DNA of 64,000 bases from positions 1-64,000 of the forward strand of contig CAWJHN010000001.1 of assembly GCA_963842725.1 (NCBI GenBank). The letters are read 5' to 3'. Shown in pieces: positions 9,106 through 18,435 of the stretch. The notes beneath the pieces were generated by a model. That model ran no database searches. It was not told the origin of the DNA and saw only the letters and a list, made by a program, of their open reading frames with translations. This DNA is from UBA10649 sp963842725 (GTDB lineage: Bacteria > Actinomycetota > Actinomycetes > S36-B12). A program made the position numbers and the translations under genes. Position 1 is the stretch's first letter, and every line of letters begins with the position of its first letter.

Positions 9106-10811
9106 TGTCTCGGCTCGGCGTCGTCGACGGCCCCGAACTCCTCCGCCGCCTCCTCGCGGTAGTGCTCGACCTCCTCACGCACCAACGCGTCCGTCGCGTC
9201 GAGCGGAGCGCCCACGGCCCGCTCGCCCTTCTCCGGCGGCGTGATCGGCGGCAGCAGGAACCCGACCACGAGTGCGGCGATGACGATGACGGCCAGCGAG
9301 ATGTACGACGTGACGTGCGCCGCGCTGAGGAAGGCCTCGTAGGCGCCGGCCCGCAGCGGCTCGACAACCGCCTGCGGGACTCCCTGTGCGAGTGCCGCGT
9401 CGAGGATCCGGTCCGCGGCGATGACGGACTCGGTTGCCGCCGTCTTCGCTTCCTCGGGGAAGCCGGCCGGCACCTTGTCGAGGACCGACGTCAGGTTCGC
9501 GGCGTACTGGGTGGCCAGCACGGTGCCGACGATGGCGACGCCCAGGGCGCCCGCGACCTGTCGCACGGTGTTCTGGACCGCGGACCCCGCGCCCGCCCTC
9601 GCGAGCGGAAGGACGTTCTGCATGACGGTCGAGCCCGGGGCGATGACGTTCCCCATGCCGAAGCCGAAGAGGAAGAAGACCGTGAGCAACGCCCACAACG
9701 GCGCGTCCATGGGCACCCGGGCGAGCAGCAGCATCGACACGGACACGAGCACCAGTCCCACCGTCATGACCAGCCGGTAGCCGAACCTCTTGACCATCGC
9801 CGCGCTGTTGGGAGCGGCGATCAGCTGGCCGATGGCGAATGGCAGGAAGCACAACCCGGCCGCGAGCGTCGTGTAGCCGCGCAGGATCTGCAGGTAGAAC
9901 GGGAGCGAGAACGTGATGCCGGACATGGCGAAGAACGACAGGCTGACAGCCGTCAGGCTCACGGCGTAGCCGCGGTTGCGGAACAGGGAGACGTCGAAAC
10001 TCGCGTGATCGCTGCGCGCCTCGGTCCACAGGAAGAAGGCGATCAGGATGATGCCCAGTGCCATCGGCACGACGACCGAGGGTGCCAGCCAGTCGCGAGT
10101 GGACGAGGCGTTGATGATCCCGTACACGAGCAGGATCAGGCCGCTCGCCGAGATGACCAGTCCGGGAACGTCGAGTCGCCGGGGATGCGGGTTCCTCGTC
10201 TCCGGGACGACGCGCCAGATGAAGAACAGTCCCACGATGACGATGGGCACGTTGATCAGGAAGACCGAGCCCCAGTCGTTCCCGGTGAGCCAGTTGCTCC
10301 ACTCGGGATGCTCGAGCAGGATGCCGCCGAGCACGGGCCCGAGCGCCACTGCGGCGCCGACGCCTCCCGCCCATGCGCCGATCGCCTTGCCTCGCTCGTG
10401 CGGTGGGAAGACGACGGTGATGATGGCCAGCGTCGTCGGCAGCACCGCCGCCCCGCCGATGCCCATCACCGCGCGGAAGCCGATGAGCATGTTCGCGGAG
10501 ACGGAGAAGGCGCAGATCGCCGAGGCCGTGCCGAAGATGGTCAGGCCGATGACGAGGACCTTCTTGCGGCCGATCCGGTCGCCGACCACTCCCCAGGTGA
10601 ACAGCAGGGATGCGAACACCAGGATGTAGGAGTCGACCGACCAGACCAGTTCGCTCTGCGATGCGTTGAGATCACGCTGGATCGTCGGCAGCGCGATGTT
10701 GAGGATCGTGTTGTCGAGCACCACCACCAGCAGGCTCACCACCAGCACCGCGAGGATGGCCCACCGGCGCGGGTGGCCCTCCCCCGACGTCATCCACGAG
10801 TTCGAGGGCAT
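9102..10811 (-). CDS. MFS drug efflux permease, DHA2 (14-helix) family
   Basis: About 569 residues with regularly spaced hydrophobic segments, consistent with the 14-helix DHA2 proton antiporters. The motif LDNTILNIALPTIQRDL in the first helix is the motif D1 typical of that family, and GDRIGRKKVLVIG is the loop 2-3 motif A. A hydrophilic tail of about 50 residues ends the protein. The ATG at 10811 (MPSNSWMTSGEG) is preferred; an ATG 18 nt further in is possible. The upstream gene panB is divergent. Confidence 0.9.
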   Translation of the reverse strand: MPSNSWMTSGEGHPRRWAILAVLVVSLLVVVLDNTILNIALPTIQRDLNASQSELVWSVDSYILVFASLLFTWGVVGDRIGRKKVLVIGLTIFGTASAICAFSVSANMLIGFRAVMGIGGAAVLPTTLAIITVVFPPHERGKAIGAWAGGVGAAVALGPVLGGILLEHPEWSNWLTGNDWGSVFLINVPIVIVGLFFIWRVVPETRNPHPRRLDVPGLVISASGLILLVYGIINASSTRDWLAPSVVVPMALGIILIAFFLWTEARSDHASFDVSLFRNRGYAVSLTAVSLSFFAMSGITFSLPFYLQILRGYTTLAAGLCFLPFAIGQLIAAPNSAAMVKRFGYRLVMTVGLVLVSVSMLLLARVPMDAPLWALLTVFFLFGFGMGNVIAPGSTVMQNVLPLARAGAGSAVQNTVRQVAGALGVAIVGTVLATQYAANLTSVLDKVPAGFPEEAKTAATESVIAADRILDAALAQGVPQAVVEPLRAGAYEAFLSAAHVTSYISLAVIVIAALVVGFLLPPITPPEKGERAVGAPLDATDALVREEVEHYREEAAEEFGAVDDAEPRQ

Positions 10812-10974
10812 GGCCCGCTCCGATCCGGGCACCGGCCGCCGGCACCCATTAACGAAACGCAACCGTAGCGGATCTCGAGGGCGCCCGGCAGGGTGGTCGC
10901 CAGCAGGGCACCCGGCATGCCATCATGGTGCCGTCCGGGGACTCCAGTGCGGAGCCTCGAGATCGGAGAAGACG

Positions 10975-11796
10975 ATGTCCTTCCACGGCATGCCCACCGG
11001 CCGTCGCGTGACGATGCGCGACCTGGCAGAGGCGACCCAGCGCGGCGAGAAGTGGCCGATGATCACCGCCTACGACGCGCTCACCGCAAAGATCTTCGAC
11101 GAGGCCGGCATCCCGGCCCTGCTCGTAGGCGACTCGGCGGCCATGGTCGTGTACGGGCACGACTCCACGATCCCCGTCACGGTCGGCGAGCTCATTCCAC
11201 TCGTGCAGGCCGTGGTGCGCGGGGCGCCGAGAGCCCTCGTCATCGCGGACCTGCCCTTCGGCTCGTACCAGTCCTCGCCCGCCCAGGCGCTCGAGACCGC
11301 TGCGGCCTTCATGAAGGTCGGCGGCGCGCAGGCGGTGAAGCTCGAGGGCGGCGCCCACATGCTTCCCCAGGTGGAGGCCCTCGCCAGCGCCGGCGTTCCG
11401 GTGATCGGCCACCTGGGCCTGACACCACAGTCCGTGAACCTCCTCGGCGGGTATCGCGTGCAGGGACGCGGCGAGGCCGGCGAGATGCTGATGCGCGACG
11501 CCAAGGCGATGGAGGCGGCCGGGGCCTGCGCCATCGTGCTCGAGGCGGTTCCCGCCGACCTCGCCACCCGCGTCAGCGAGGTCCTGTCGATCCCGACCAT
11601 CGGCATCGGTGCCGGCTCGGGCACCGACGCGCAGGTCATCGTGTGGCAGGACCTCGTGGGTCTCACGCCCGGGCCGGCACCGCGCTTCGTCAAGAGGTAC
11701 GCCGACGTTCGATCGGTCATCGGCGACGCGGTCGGCCAGTGGGCCGCCGATGTCGCGTCCGGCGCCTACCCCGCCGAGGAGCACGAGTACCGCTGA
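10975..11796 (+). CDS. panB: 3-methyl-2-oxobutanoate hydroxymethyltransferase
   Basis: First committed step of pantothenate (and so CoA) synthesis: transfers a hydroxymethyl group from 5,10-methylene-tetrahydrofolate to ketoisovalerate. The 273-residue TIM-barrel protein shows ITAYDALTAKIFDEAGIPAL, the metal-binding VGDSAAMVVYGHDST, VKLEGG, GHLGLTPQSVN and IPTIGIGAGSGTDAQVIVWQ. The ATG at 10975 follows GGAGA by about 6 nt and gives the family-typical start. CoA supply fits the fatty-acid operon in the same window, but the genes are not linked. Confidence 0.96.
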   Translation: MSFHGMPTGRRVTMRDLAEATQRGEKWPMITAYDALTAKIFDEAGIPALLVGDSAAMVVYGHDSTIPVTVGELIPLVQAVVRGAPRALVIADLPFGSYQSSPAQALETAAAFMKVGGAQAVKLEGGAHMLPQVEALASAGVPVIGHLGLTPQSVNLLGGYRVQGRGEAGEMLMRDAKAMEAAGACAIVLEAVPADLATRVSEVLSIPTIGIGAGSGTDAQVIVWQDLVGLTPGPAPRFVKRYADVRSVIGDAVGQWAADVASGAYPAEEHEYR

Positions 11797-11806
11797 CGTC
11801 GGCTGC

Positions 11807-12502
11807 CTACACGTCCGTGACCCGAAGTCCGGCGTGCACCTTGTAGCGGCGATTGATCGAGATGAGGTTGGCGGTCATCGCCTCGACCTGCCCCGCATTG
11901 CGGAGCCGGCCGCCGTAGATGCCGCGGATCCCGTTGATGCGACCCGCCAGGGCCTGCACCATGTCGGTGGCCCCGCGATCATCCCCGACGACGAGCACGT
12001 CCGTCTCGATGGACGTCACCGACTCGTCCTGCAGCAGGGGTGCGGAGATGTGGTGGAAGGCCGCCACGACGCGACTGTCGACGAGGATCGCGGCGGCCTG
12101 CTGCGCGGCCGATCCCTCCTCCACCCGGAGCGCGTATGCGCCCTGCTTGTCGAAGCCCAGCGGGTTGACGCAGTCGACGACCACCTTGCCGGCCAGGTCG
12201 CCCCGAAGGGAGTCGAGCAGCGTCCCGTGTCCCTCCCACGGCACGGCCACGATGACCACGTCGCTGGTCCTCGCGCAGTCCGCATTCGACAGGCCGACGA
12301 CGCCGTGGCCAACCTCGGCCGCGATCGCGGCTGCCCGAGCGCTGTCGCGCGAGCCGATCGCCACCTCGTGTCCCGCCATGGCGAAACGGACCGCCAGTCC
12401 CCGTCCCTGGTCGCCCGTGCCACCGAGCACGCCGATCCGCACCCCTGACACGTCGGGCAGGTCGCGGGGATCGGGGGCGGTGGCTGGCGTTTGCTCGGTC
12501 AT
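11807..12502 (-). CDS. npdG: F420-dependent NADP oxidoreductase (NADPH:F420 reductase)
   Basis: Shuttles hydride between NADPH and the deazaflavin F420, providing F420H2 for other reductases. The 231-residue protein starts with a Rossmann motif (IGVLGGTGDQGRGLAVRFAM) and the NADP-binding GSRD just after. CVNPLGFDK and AAFHHISAPLL match the family. The ATG at 12502 is chosen because codons upstream only mirror the divergent MFS gene. The stop is 10 nt from the panB stop (convergent). Confidence 0.88.
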   Translation of the reverse strand: MTEQTPATAPDPRDLPDVSGVRIGVLGGTGDQGRGLAVRFAMAGHEVAIGSRDSARAAAIAAEVGHGVVGLSNADCARTSDVVIVAVPWEGHGTLLDSLRGDLAGKVVVDCVNPLGFDKQGAYALRVEEGSAAQQAAAILVDSRVVAAFHHISAPLLQDESVTSIETDVLVVGDDRGATDMVQALAGRINGIRGIYGGRLRNAGQVEAMTANLISINRRYKVHAGLRVTDV

Positions 12503-12529
12503 GGGGCGCGATCCTGCCACAATCGACCG

Positions 12530-13831
12530 GTGGGCGCGTCGGGAGAGGAACGCACGGGCACCTGGCTGACGCGCCTGCGCATCGACGTCTCGCCACTTCG
12601 GCACTCCCGCGACTTCCGCTTCCTCTTCGCCAGCGGCCTGGTCACGTACCTCGGCTCGATGATCACCTACGTGGCCCTGCCGTTCCAGGTCGCGCAGCTG
12701 ACCGGCTCCTACCTTGCGGTCGGCCTCATCGGGCTGGCAGAACTGGTGCCGATGATCGTCTTCGGCCTGTACGGTGGCGCACTCGCCGACGCGGTGGACA
12801 GGCGCACGATGGCGATCGCCACCGAGATCGCTGCGGGGGTGCTCGTCCTGGCGCTGCTCGTCAACGCCCTGCTGCCGGTGACGCAGGTGTGGGTCCTGTA
12901 CGTCGTGGCCATGCTGCTCGCCGCAGTGGACGGACTCCAACGCCCGTCGCTGGACGCCATGATCCCCCGCGTCGTAGCCCATGACGAGCTCGCCGCGGCC
13001 GCCGCGCTCAACTCGATCAAGTGGACGATCGGCAGCATCGTGGGACCGGCCATCGGAGGACTCCTCCTGAGCGCTGGCGGCGCGGCCAGCGCATACGGAG
13101 TGGACGTGATCTCGTTCGTCGTCTCCGTGACGCTGCTGTGGCGCGTTCGCAGCATCAGGGCGGACCGTGCCGACGACGACCGACCGTCGCTTCGTCACAT
13201 AGCGGAAGGCATCCACTACGCCGTCAGCCGCCGCGATCTCATGGGCACGTACGCGATCGATCTCATCGCCATGGTCTTTGCGTTTCCGTACGCGCTGTTT
13301 CCCTTCCTGGCCGAGGACCTCGGCGCGCCGTGGGCACTGGGGCTGCTGTACTCCGCGGGTGCCGTCGGATCGCTCATCGTCACGCTGACAAGCGGATGGA
13401 CGACATCCGTGCATCGGCACGGACGCGCGATCGTCATCGCGGCCGCGCTGTGGGGACTCGGCATCGCCATGGTGGGGCTGACGTCGTCGCTGTGGTTCGT
13501 TCTGCTCTGCCTCGCACTCGCGGGAGGTGCAGACATGGTGAGCGGCATCTTCCGAGGAGTCATGTGGAATCAGACGATTCCTGATTCGGTTCGTGGACGA
13601 ATGGCCGGCATCGAATTGCTGAGCTACTCGATCGGACCTCTGCTGGGACAGGTTCGCAGCAGCACTGCAGCGTCGTTGACGTCGTTGCGAATGTCGTTTC
13701 TCAGCGGCGGCGTCCTGTGCATCATCGGTGTTGGTCTCGCTGCAATTGCGTTGCCATCATTGTGGAAATACGACGACCGCACGAACGAGCACGCCGTGCG
13801 CGAACGCGAGCGTCGCCAGAACCTGGGCTGA
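12530..13831 (+). CDS. MFS exporter, EntS-like
   Basis: A 12-helix major facilitator of about 433 residues. SRDFRFLFASGLVTYLGSMI followed by VALPFQVAQLTGS is the opening typical of the MFS_3/enterobactin-exporter group. YGGALADAVDRRTM is the loop 2-3 motif. The GTG at 12530 is the likely start; an ATG 39 nt upstream lies inside the npdG start region. There is no Shine-Dalgarno, and only 27 nt separate it from the divergent npdG, so a leaderless transcript is possible. Base composition becomes more AT-rich over the last 300 nt. Substrate unknown. Confidence 0.82.
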   Translation: MGASGEERTGTWLTRLRIDVSPLRHSRDFRFLFASGLVTYLGSMITYVALPFQVAQLTGSYLAVGLIGLAELVPMIVFGLYGGALADAVDRRTMAIATEIAAGVLVLALLVNALLPVTQVWVLYVVAMLLAAVDGLQRPSLDAMIPRVVAHDELAAAAALNSIKWTIGSIVGPAIGGLLLSAGGAASAYGVDVISFVVSVTLLWRVRSIRADRADDDRPSLRHIAEGIHYAVSRRDLMGTYAIDLIAMVFAFPYALFPFLAEDLGAPWALGLLYSAGAVGSLIVTLTSGWTTSVHRHGRAIVIAAALWGLGIAMVGLTSSLWFVLLCLALAGGADMVSGIFRGVMWNQTIPDSVRGRMAGIELLSYSIGPLLGQVRSSTAASLTSLRMSFLSGGVLCIIGVGLAAIALPSLWKYDDRTNEHAVRERERRQNLG

Positions 13832-13993
13832 AGTCCATGCACCGCAACGTGCACCATGCACTTAGCGCGGTGCGATGCGCGCGACACGTGCAGCGTTCTC
13901 AACATGAATGACTTTGTCTTTTGTGTCATGCTCTGTCAAAGTTGTTATCAGCGAACCCTGCAATCGAGCAGGGTCGACGACACGGGAGGCAAC

Positions 13994-14524
13994 GTGGCGG
14001 TCGCAAAGAAGACTGCAAAGAAGGCGCCGGCAACCAAGGCGGCACCGCGCAAGACAGCAGCCAAGAAGGCTGTTGCGAAGAAGGCTCCGGCCAAGAAGGC
14101 TCCGGCAACGAAGGCACCGGCCAAGAAGGTCGTCGCCCGCAAGGCCGTCGCCCGCAAGGCACCGGTCGCGCGCAAGGCACCGGTCGCAAAGGCCCCAGCC
14201 AAGAAGGCCGTTGCCAAGAAGGCTGTCGTCCGCAAGGCTCCGGCCACCAAGGCCGTCGTCAAGAAGGCACCGGCCAAGAAGGTCGTCGCCCGCAAGGCAC
14301 CGGCCACCAAGGCCGTCGTCAAGAAGGCACCGGCCAAGAAGGCTGTTGCGAAGAAGGCACCGGCCAAGAAGGTCGTCGCCCGCAAGGCCGTCGCCCGCAA
14401 GGCACCGGCCACCAAGGCCGCCGTCAAGAAGGCACCGGCCAAGAAGGTCGTCGCCCGCAAGGCACCGGCCAAGAAGGCACCGGCCACCAAGGCGCCGGTA
14501 CGCCGACGGACAACTGCCCGTTAG
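13994..14524 (+). CDS. Histone H1-like, lysine/alanine-rich DNA-binding protein
   Basis: A 176-residue protein made almost wholly of K, A, P, V, R and T in degenerate repeats such as KKAPATKA, KKVVARKA and AVVKKAPAKK. This resembles the basic tail of mycobacterial HupB and eukaryotic H1, but no HU-fold domain is present before it. It is expected to bind DNA non-specifically and compact the nucleoid (inferred from composition). The GTG start at 13994 follows GGGAGG by 4 nt; longer versions would begin in the AT-rich upstream stretch. A strong hairpin terminator follows at once, so it is a single-gene unit. Confidence 0.82.
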   Translation: MAVAKKTAKKAPATKAAPRKTAAKKAVAKKAPAKKAPATKAPAKKVVARKAVARKAPVARKAPVAKAPAKKAVAKKAVVRKAPATKAVVKKAPAKKVVARKAPATKAVVKKAPAKKAVAKKAPAKKVVARKAVARKAPATKAAVKKAPAKKVVARKAPAKKAPATKAPVRRRTTAR

Positions 14525-14553
14525 GCGATACCGCTGATCCTCACCAGACGAAG

Positions 14554-14583
14554 AGAGGCCCGCACCTTTCGGTGCGGGCCTCT
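14554..14583. terminator. Bidirectional hairpin terminator
   Basis: A 13-bp GC-rich stem (AGAGGCCCGCACC / GGTGCGGGCCTCT) with a 4-nt loop sits between the H1-like gene and the convergent small gene, and can serve both. Confidence 0.85.
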
Positions 14584-14598
14584 TGGCATTCCTCGGGG

Positions 14599-14757
14599 CT
14601 AGTCGTCGTCGGCGTCGAACGCCTCGTTGCGCTCCTTCGCCAGCTCCAGTGCGCGCTGAGCCTCGGCCTCGGTCGCGTAGGGGCCCATCCGCTCAGCATT
14701 CGCGCAGCCGTCCTCGGGCTCCACCCTCTGGTGGACCAGGCAGTAGTACCAGCTCAT
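14599..14757 (-). CDS. Small conserved-type protein, 52 residues
   Basis: A short gene reading MSWYYCLVHQRVEPEDGCAN, then an Ala/Glu-rich helix and an acidic end (FDADDD). The start is an ATG preceded by GGGAGAG at good spacing, and the gene ends just before a strong terminator. Codon use is typical for the genome. Proteins of this look (WYYCLxHxxVEP... and MGPYATEAEA) occur widely in actinomycetes as uncharacterised small proteins; the YATEAEA piece recalls the end of a SPOR repeat. Function unknown. Confidence 0.72.
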   Translation of the reverse strand: MSWYYCLVHQRVEPEDGCANAERMGPYATEAEAQRALELAKERNEAFDADDD

Positions 14758-14825
14758 GTCTCTCCCGTCGCAGTGTGCCGATCACCCCAAACATAGCGAC
14801 ACCGAGACCGATCTAGACTCTCCCC

Positions 14826-15713
14826 ATGCCATCGCGACTGCGTGAGCCGCTGACGCCGGGCAGCGTCTCGCCGATCAGGGCCGTCCCTGCCGCCATTGCG
14901 CGTCCTGAGTACGTCGGGAAGCCCGGGCCGACGCCCTATGACGGTCCCGAGGTCAAGGACGCCGGGACGATCTCCGCGATGCGCATCGCCGGCCGACTCG
15001 CAGCAGACGCGCTCGCCGAGGTCGGCCGCGCCATTCGCCCCGGTGTCACGACCGACGAACTGGATCGCATCGGGCACGAGTTCCTGTGCGACAGCGGGGC
15101 CTACCCGTCCACCCTCGGCTATCGGGGCTTCCCCAAGTCCTTGTGCACCTCGCTCAACGAGGTCATCTGCCATGGCATCCCGGATTCCACGGTGCTCGTC
15201 GACGGTGACATCTGCAACATCGACATCACTGCGTTCATCGACGGCGTGCATGGGGACACGAACGCCACGTTCCTCGTAGGAGATGTCGAGGAGGAGGCGC
15301 GACTTCTCGTCGAGCGCACCAAGGAGGCGACCCGACGGTCGATCCGTGCCGTTGCCCCGGGCCGGCCGCTCAGCGTCATCGGCCGGGTTATCGAGAGCTA
15401 CGCCCGTCGATTCGGATACGGCGTCGTGCGCGACTTCACCGGCCACGGGATCGGCACGTCCTTCCACACCGGCCTCGTCATCCCCCACTACGACGACCCG
15501 CGACTCGAGACGCCGATGCAGGCCGGGATGACGTTCACGATCGAGCCGATGATCACACTCGGCACCTACGACTACGACATCTGGGACGATACGTGGACGG
15601 TGGTCACCAAGGACCGTCGTTGGACGGCGCAGTTCGAGCACACGATCCTCGTGACGGACGCAGGCTTCGAGATCCTGACGCTGCCGACCGGGACCGAGGA
15701 AGGGAACTGGTAG
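14826..15713 (+). CDS. map: Methionine aminopeptidase, type I
   Basis: Removes the initiator Met from nascent proteins. The 295-residue protein has the pita-bread fold with its metal ligands visible: Asp in NIDITAFIDGVHGD, His in DFTGHGIGTSFHT, Glu in FTIEPMI and Glu in QFEHTILVT. The N-terminal extension of about 40 residues carries the PxxPxxY-like linker found in actinobacterial MapB forms (PEYVGKPGPTPYDGPEVKD). The stop codon directly abuts the ppgK start, with no gap, so the two are co-translated. Confidence 0.95.
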   Translation: MPSRLREPLTPGSVSPIRAVPAAIARPEYVGKPGPTPYDGPEVKDAGTISAMRIAGRLAADALAEVGRAIRPGVTTDELDRIGHEFLCDSGAYPSTLGYRGFPKSLCTSLNEVICHGIPDSTVLVDGDICNIDITAFIDGVHGDTNATFLVGDVEEEARLLVERTKEATRRSIRAVAPGRPLSVIGRVIESYARRFGYGVVRDFTGHGIGTSFHTGLVIPHYDDPRLETPMQAGMTFTIEPMITLGTYDYDIWDDTWTVVTKDRRWTAQFEHTILVTDAGFEILTLPTGTEEGNW

Positions 15714-16499
15714 ATGACGACCGCCAAGACAGACACGGTCTGGCCCCCCGACGTCATGACCTTGTCCATCGACGTCGGCGGCAGCGGGCTCAAGGCGTCG
15801 GTCGTCAATGCCCAGGGCGTGATGGAGACCGAGCGCGTGCGCATGGACACGCCGTACCCGTGCCCGCCGGAACGGCTCGTGGAGTCCCTGGTCGAGGTCA
15901 CGGCTCCCCTGCTCGGCTCGCATGCGAGCGTGCACCGGGTCTCGGTCGGGTTCCCCGGTCTCGTGCGGATCGGCCACGTGATCGAAGTACCGTCGCTGTC
16001 GCGTCCGACCTACAGTGGCGAGCGCGACCACGAGCTCGCGGAGGCGTGGCTCGGGTTCGATCTCGCGCACGCCCTGGCGCAGGCCTTCCAGCTGCCGACG
16101 AAGGTCGTGAACGACGCCGACATGCAGGGCTGCGCCGTCGTCAAGGGCCACGGCCTGGAGTTCGTGATGACCCTCGGCACCGGAGTGGGCACCGCATTGT
16201 TCAACGACGGCGCGCTGCTTCCGCATCTGGAGCTGTCCCACGGACCGTTCCGCAACGGACTGACCTTCGACATCGCCCTGGGCAACAGCCAGCGCAAGGA
16301 GGTCGGCAAGGAGCGTTGGGCAAAGCGCGTCCGCAAGGCCGTACAGGATTTCGACGACATGCTGTTCTTCGATCACCTCTATGTCGGCGGCGGCAACGCC
16401 AAGCACCTGACGCCTGCCGACATCGGCCCCAAGGGCGAGATCGTGCCCAACACGTCCGGCATCCTCGGCGGCGTGCGCGTCTGGGCCCTCGACGCGTAG
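15714..16499 (+). CDS. ppgK: Polyphosphate glucokinase (ROK family)
   Basis: Phosphorylates glucose with polyphosphate (and, in the family, ATP). The 261-residue protein has the phosphate-binding loop TLSIDVGGSGLKASVV near the N-terminus, the sugar-site VNDADMQGCAVVKG, and the second phosphate loop MTLGTGVGTALF. The C-terminal segment YVGGGNAKHL is typical of PPGK. It directly follows map with no intergenic base. Confidence 0.92.
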   Translation: MTTAKTDTVWPPDVMTLSIDVGGSGLKASVVNAQGVMETERVRMDTPYPCPPERLVESLVEVTAPLLGSHASVHRVSVGFPGLVRIGHVIEVPSLSRPTYSGERDHELAEAWLGFDLAHALAQAFQLPTKVVNDADMQGCAVVKGHGLEFVMTLGTGVGTALFNDGALLPHLELSHGPFRNGLTFDIALGNSQRKEVGKERWAKRVRKAVQDFDDMLFFDHLYVGGGNAKHLTPADIGPKGEIVPNTSGILGGVRVWALDA

Positions 16500-16550
16500 C
16501 TCAGACGGCGAACAAGTACGTATTTCAACTACCTGCGGTATGCTGCTGCC

Positions 16551-17012
16551 ATGACCCGATGGCTCAGCGAGGAGCAGCAGCAGGACTGGCGCGCCTGGCT
16601 GTCGGCCTCGCACCTCCTCAACGACCGGCTGAGCCGCGACCTGCAGCAGCAGCACGGTCTCACCATCGCCGACTACGAGATCCTGGTCCGCCTGTCAGAG
16701 GTCCCCGATCGCCGGCTGCGCATGAGCGAACTCGCCGAGATGACACTCTCGTCGCGGAGCCGGCTCTCGCATCAGATCGATCGCATGGAGCGAGCAGGAC
16801 TCGTCGAGCGCCAGGTGTGCGAGGACGATCGACGCGGAGCCTTCGCCGCGATGACCGACCAGGGCTGGACGACCCTCGTCGCTGCCGCACCCGACCACGT
16901 GGACAGCGTCCGCCGCCACCTGGTCGATCTGCTCAGCCCCAAGGAGTTCAGCGCACTGGGAGCCGCCTGCCAGAAGGTGGCCCGGCACCTCGACACCGAG
17001 TCGAGCACCTGA
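16551..17012 (+). CDS. MarR-family transcriptional regulator
   Basis: A 153-residue winged-helix protein. The recognition helix and wing are seen in MSELAEMTLSSRSRLSHQID and RMERAGLVERQVCEDDRRGA, with the conserved DDRR wing tip. The flanking helices would form the dimer. The short, relatively AT-rich gap upstream (16500-16550) may hold its own operator. The nearest candidate target is the gene itself; no partner is obvious. Confidence 0.9.
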   Translation: MTRWLSEEQQQDWRAWLSASHLLNDRLSRDLQQQHGLTIADYEILVRLSEVPDRRLRMSELAEMTLSSRSRLSHQIDRMERAGLVERQVCEDDRRGAFAAMTDQGWTTLVAAAPDHVDSVRRHLVDLLSPKEFSALGAACQKVARHLDTESST

Positions 17013-17046
17013 CCCGCCGTGCTTGCCGCGTGATCGGCCTCGGGCG

Positions 17047-18435
17047 TCACGCCCCCTCGATCACCGCGACCAGTTCGGACATCGCAACCTCGATGCACGA
17101 GCACAGCAGGTCGAGGTCTGCCACCGCGTCGTAGTCTCCAGTGGCCGCGATCGAGAGTCTCCCGTCGTACGAGACGATGCCGATGCTGATCCGAATCGCC
17201 TGGCCGATGGGGATGTACGGGATCACCTCGAGCAGCCGCCGTCCCAGCAGGTACAGCGGGTACTGAGGTCCGGGGATGTTGGTGGTGACCGTGTTCACCA
17301 CGCGCTGTCCCACCGTGGCGGCCACCCTTGCACCGAGAGTCATCAGCGTGGGCGGCACGAAGTCGGCAGCTGACACCATCGACTCCACGCCGACCGCCAT
17401 GCCGCTGCCCTTGAGGTACGCCATCTGGCGGGCCACGACGGCCAGGCGCTCCATCGGGTCGGCAACCCCGACCGGAAGGTCGGCGAACATCGCGCTCACC
17501 TGATTGCCCAGCCGACCCCGCTGGTCCGCCCTGCGCACCGACACCGGGACGAGCGACCGCACGATGTCGTCGTCGACCGACTCGCCCCGCTCATGGAGGT
17601 ACGTACGGAATCCCCCGGCGATGGCGGCCAGCACCACGTCGTTGACGGTGCAGCCCGCCGCATTCTTCACGGCCTTGACCTGCTCGAGGTCGGCTCGGGT
17701 CCAGGCCCAGCGTCGGTGCGGGCCGAGCGGACCGTTGAGCACGCTCGTCGGACGGACGACCTGGCCGCCGATCCGCGCGAGGCCGAGGGCACGCACCGCC
17801 GTGCCACGCAGCGCATCGCGTGGGGATGCGAGTGCCGGGGCCGCGGCACGCCGAGCCTCGCCGGGCAACCGAGCCAGCCACGCCGTCCCGGATGCGATGA
17901 GGTCACGTCGCGAGGGACCTGGGTCGGGACGCCAGGCACTGGCAGGAGCCGCTGGCGACCGCGCCTGGCGATCGAGCAGGATCTCGAGCACGTCGTTGCC
18001 GGACACCCCGTCGATCATCGCGTGGTGCACCTTGCTGACAACGGCCCAGCGATCCTCCGACAGGCCCTCGACGAGCCAGATCTCCCACAGGGGACGATGC
18101 GGATCGAGGCGCTGGGACATGATCCGGCCCGCCAGCGCCCGCAGCTGTTCCTCCCCGCCGGGCTGCGGGATCGCGGTGTGCCGCAGGTGATACGACGGGA
18201 CGAAGTGCGGATCGTCCACCCAGTACGGCCGGGCCAGTCCGATGGGAATGCGCGCGATCCGCTGGCGGTAGCGCGGCACCTGGTCCAATCTCGACTCGAT
18301 GTGGTCGCAGAAGTCCTGGTAGTCGGGAACAGGACCGTCGAGGATGAGCAGCGACCCCACGTGCATCTGCTGGGTGTCGTTCTCCAGGTCCAGGAAGCTG
18401 GCGTCCAGCGAGCTCAGGTACTCCGGTCGGGTCAT
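17047..18435 (-). CDS. Wax ester synthase / diacylglycerol acyltransferase (WS/DGAT)
   Basis: Transfers fatty acyl groups from acyl-CoA to diacylglycerol or alcohols, making storage triacylglycerol or wax. The 462-residue protein has the catalytic HHxxxDG motif (KVHHAMIDGVSGNDVLE, about residues 138-154), the family opening SLDASFLDLE, and the C-terminal motifs GNQVSAMFADLPV and TNIPGPQYPLYL. The ATG at 18435 overlaps the stop of the upstream hydrolase (ATGA). Coupling with an alpha/beta hydrolase suggests storage-lipid synthesis and turnover. Confidence 0.93.
   Translation of the reverse strand: MTRPEYLSSLDASFLDLENDTQQMHVGSLLILDGPVPDYQDFCDHIESRLDQVPRYRQRIARIPIGLARPYWVDDPHFVPSYHLRHTAIPQPGGEEQLRALAGRIMSQRLDPHRPLWEIWLVEGLSEDRWAVVSKVHHAMIDGVSGNDVLEILLDRQARSPAAPASAWRPDPGPSRRDLIASGTAWLARLPGEARRAAAPALASPRDALRGTAVRALGLARIGGQVVRPTSVLNGPLGPHRRWAWTRADLEQVKAVKNAAGCTVNDVVLAAIAGGFRTYLHERGESVDDDIVRSLVPVSVRRADQRGRLGNQVSAMFADLPVGVADPMERLAVVARQMAYLKGSGMAVGVESMVSAADFVPPTLMTLGARVAATVGQRVVNTVTTNIPGPQYPLYLLGRRLLEVIPYIPIGQAIRISIGIVSYDGRLSIAATGDYDAVADLDLLCSCIEVAMSELVAVIEGA

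Noticed and set aside
9105..10868. 587-codon plus-strand frame across the DHA2 transporter gene
   Set aside because: Composition is dominated by Arg, Asp, Gln and His from reversed hydrophobic codons; the transporter on the other strand is certain.
13832..13993. N-terminal extension of the H1-like protein from a frame starting at 13856
   Set aside because: The stretch is AT-rich with many Cys and His codons, and a GTG with a good ribosome site directly precedes the basic repeats.
14754..16655. 633-codon minus-strand frame across map and ppgK
   Set aside because: It spans two well-identified genes and their junction on the opposite strand; no protein family features.
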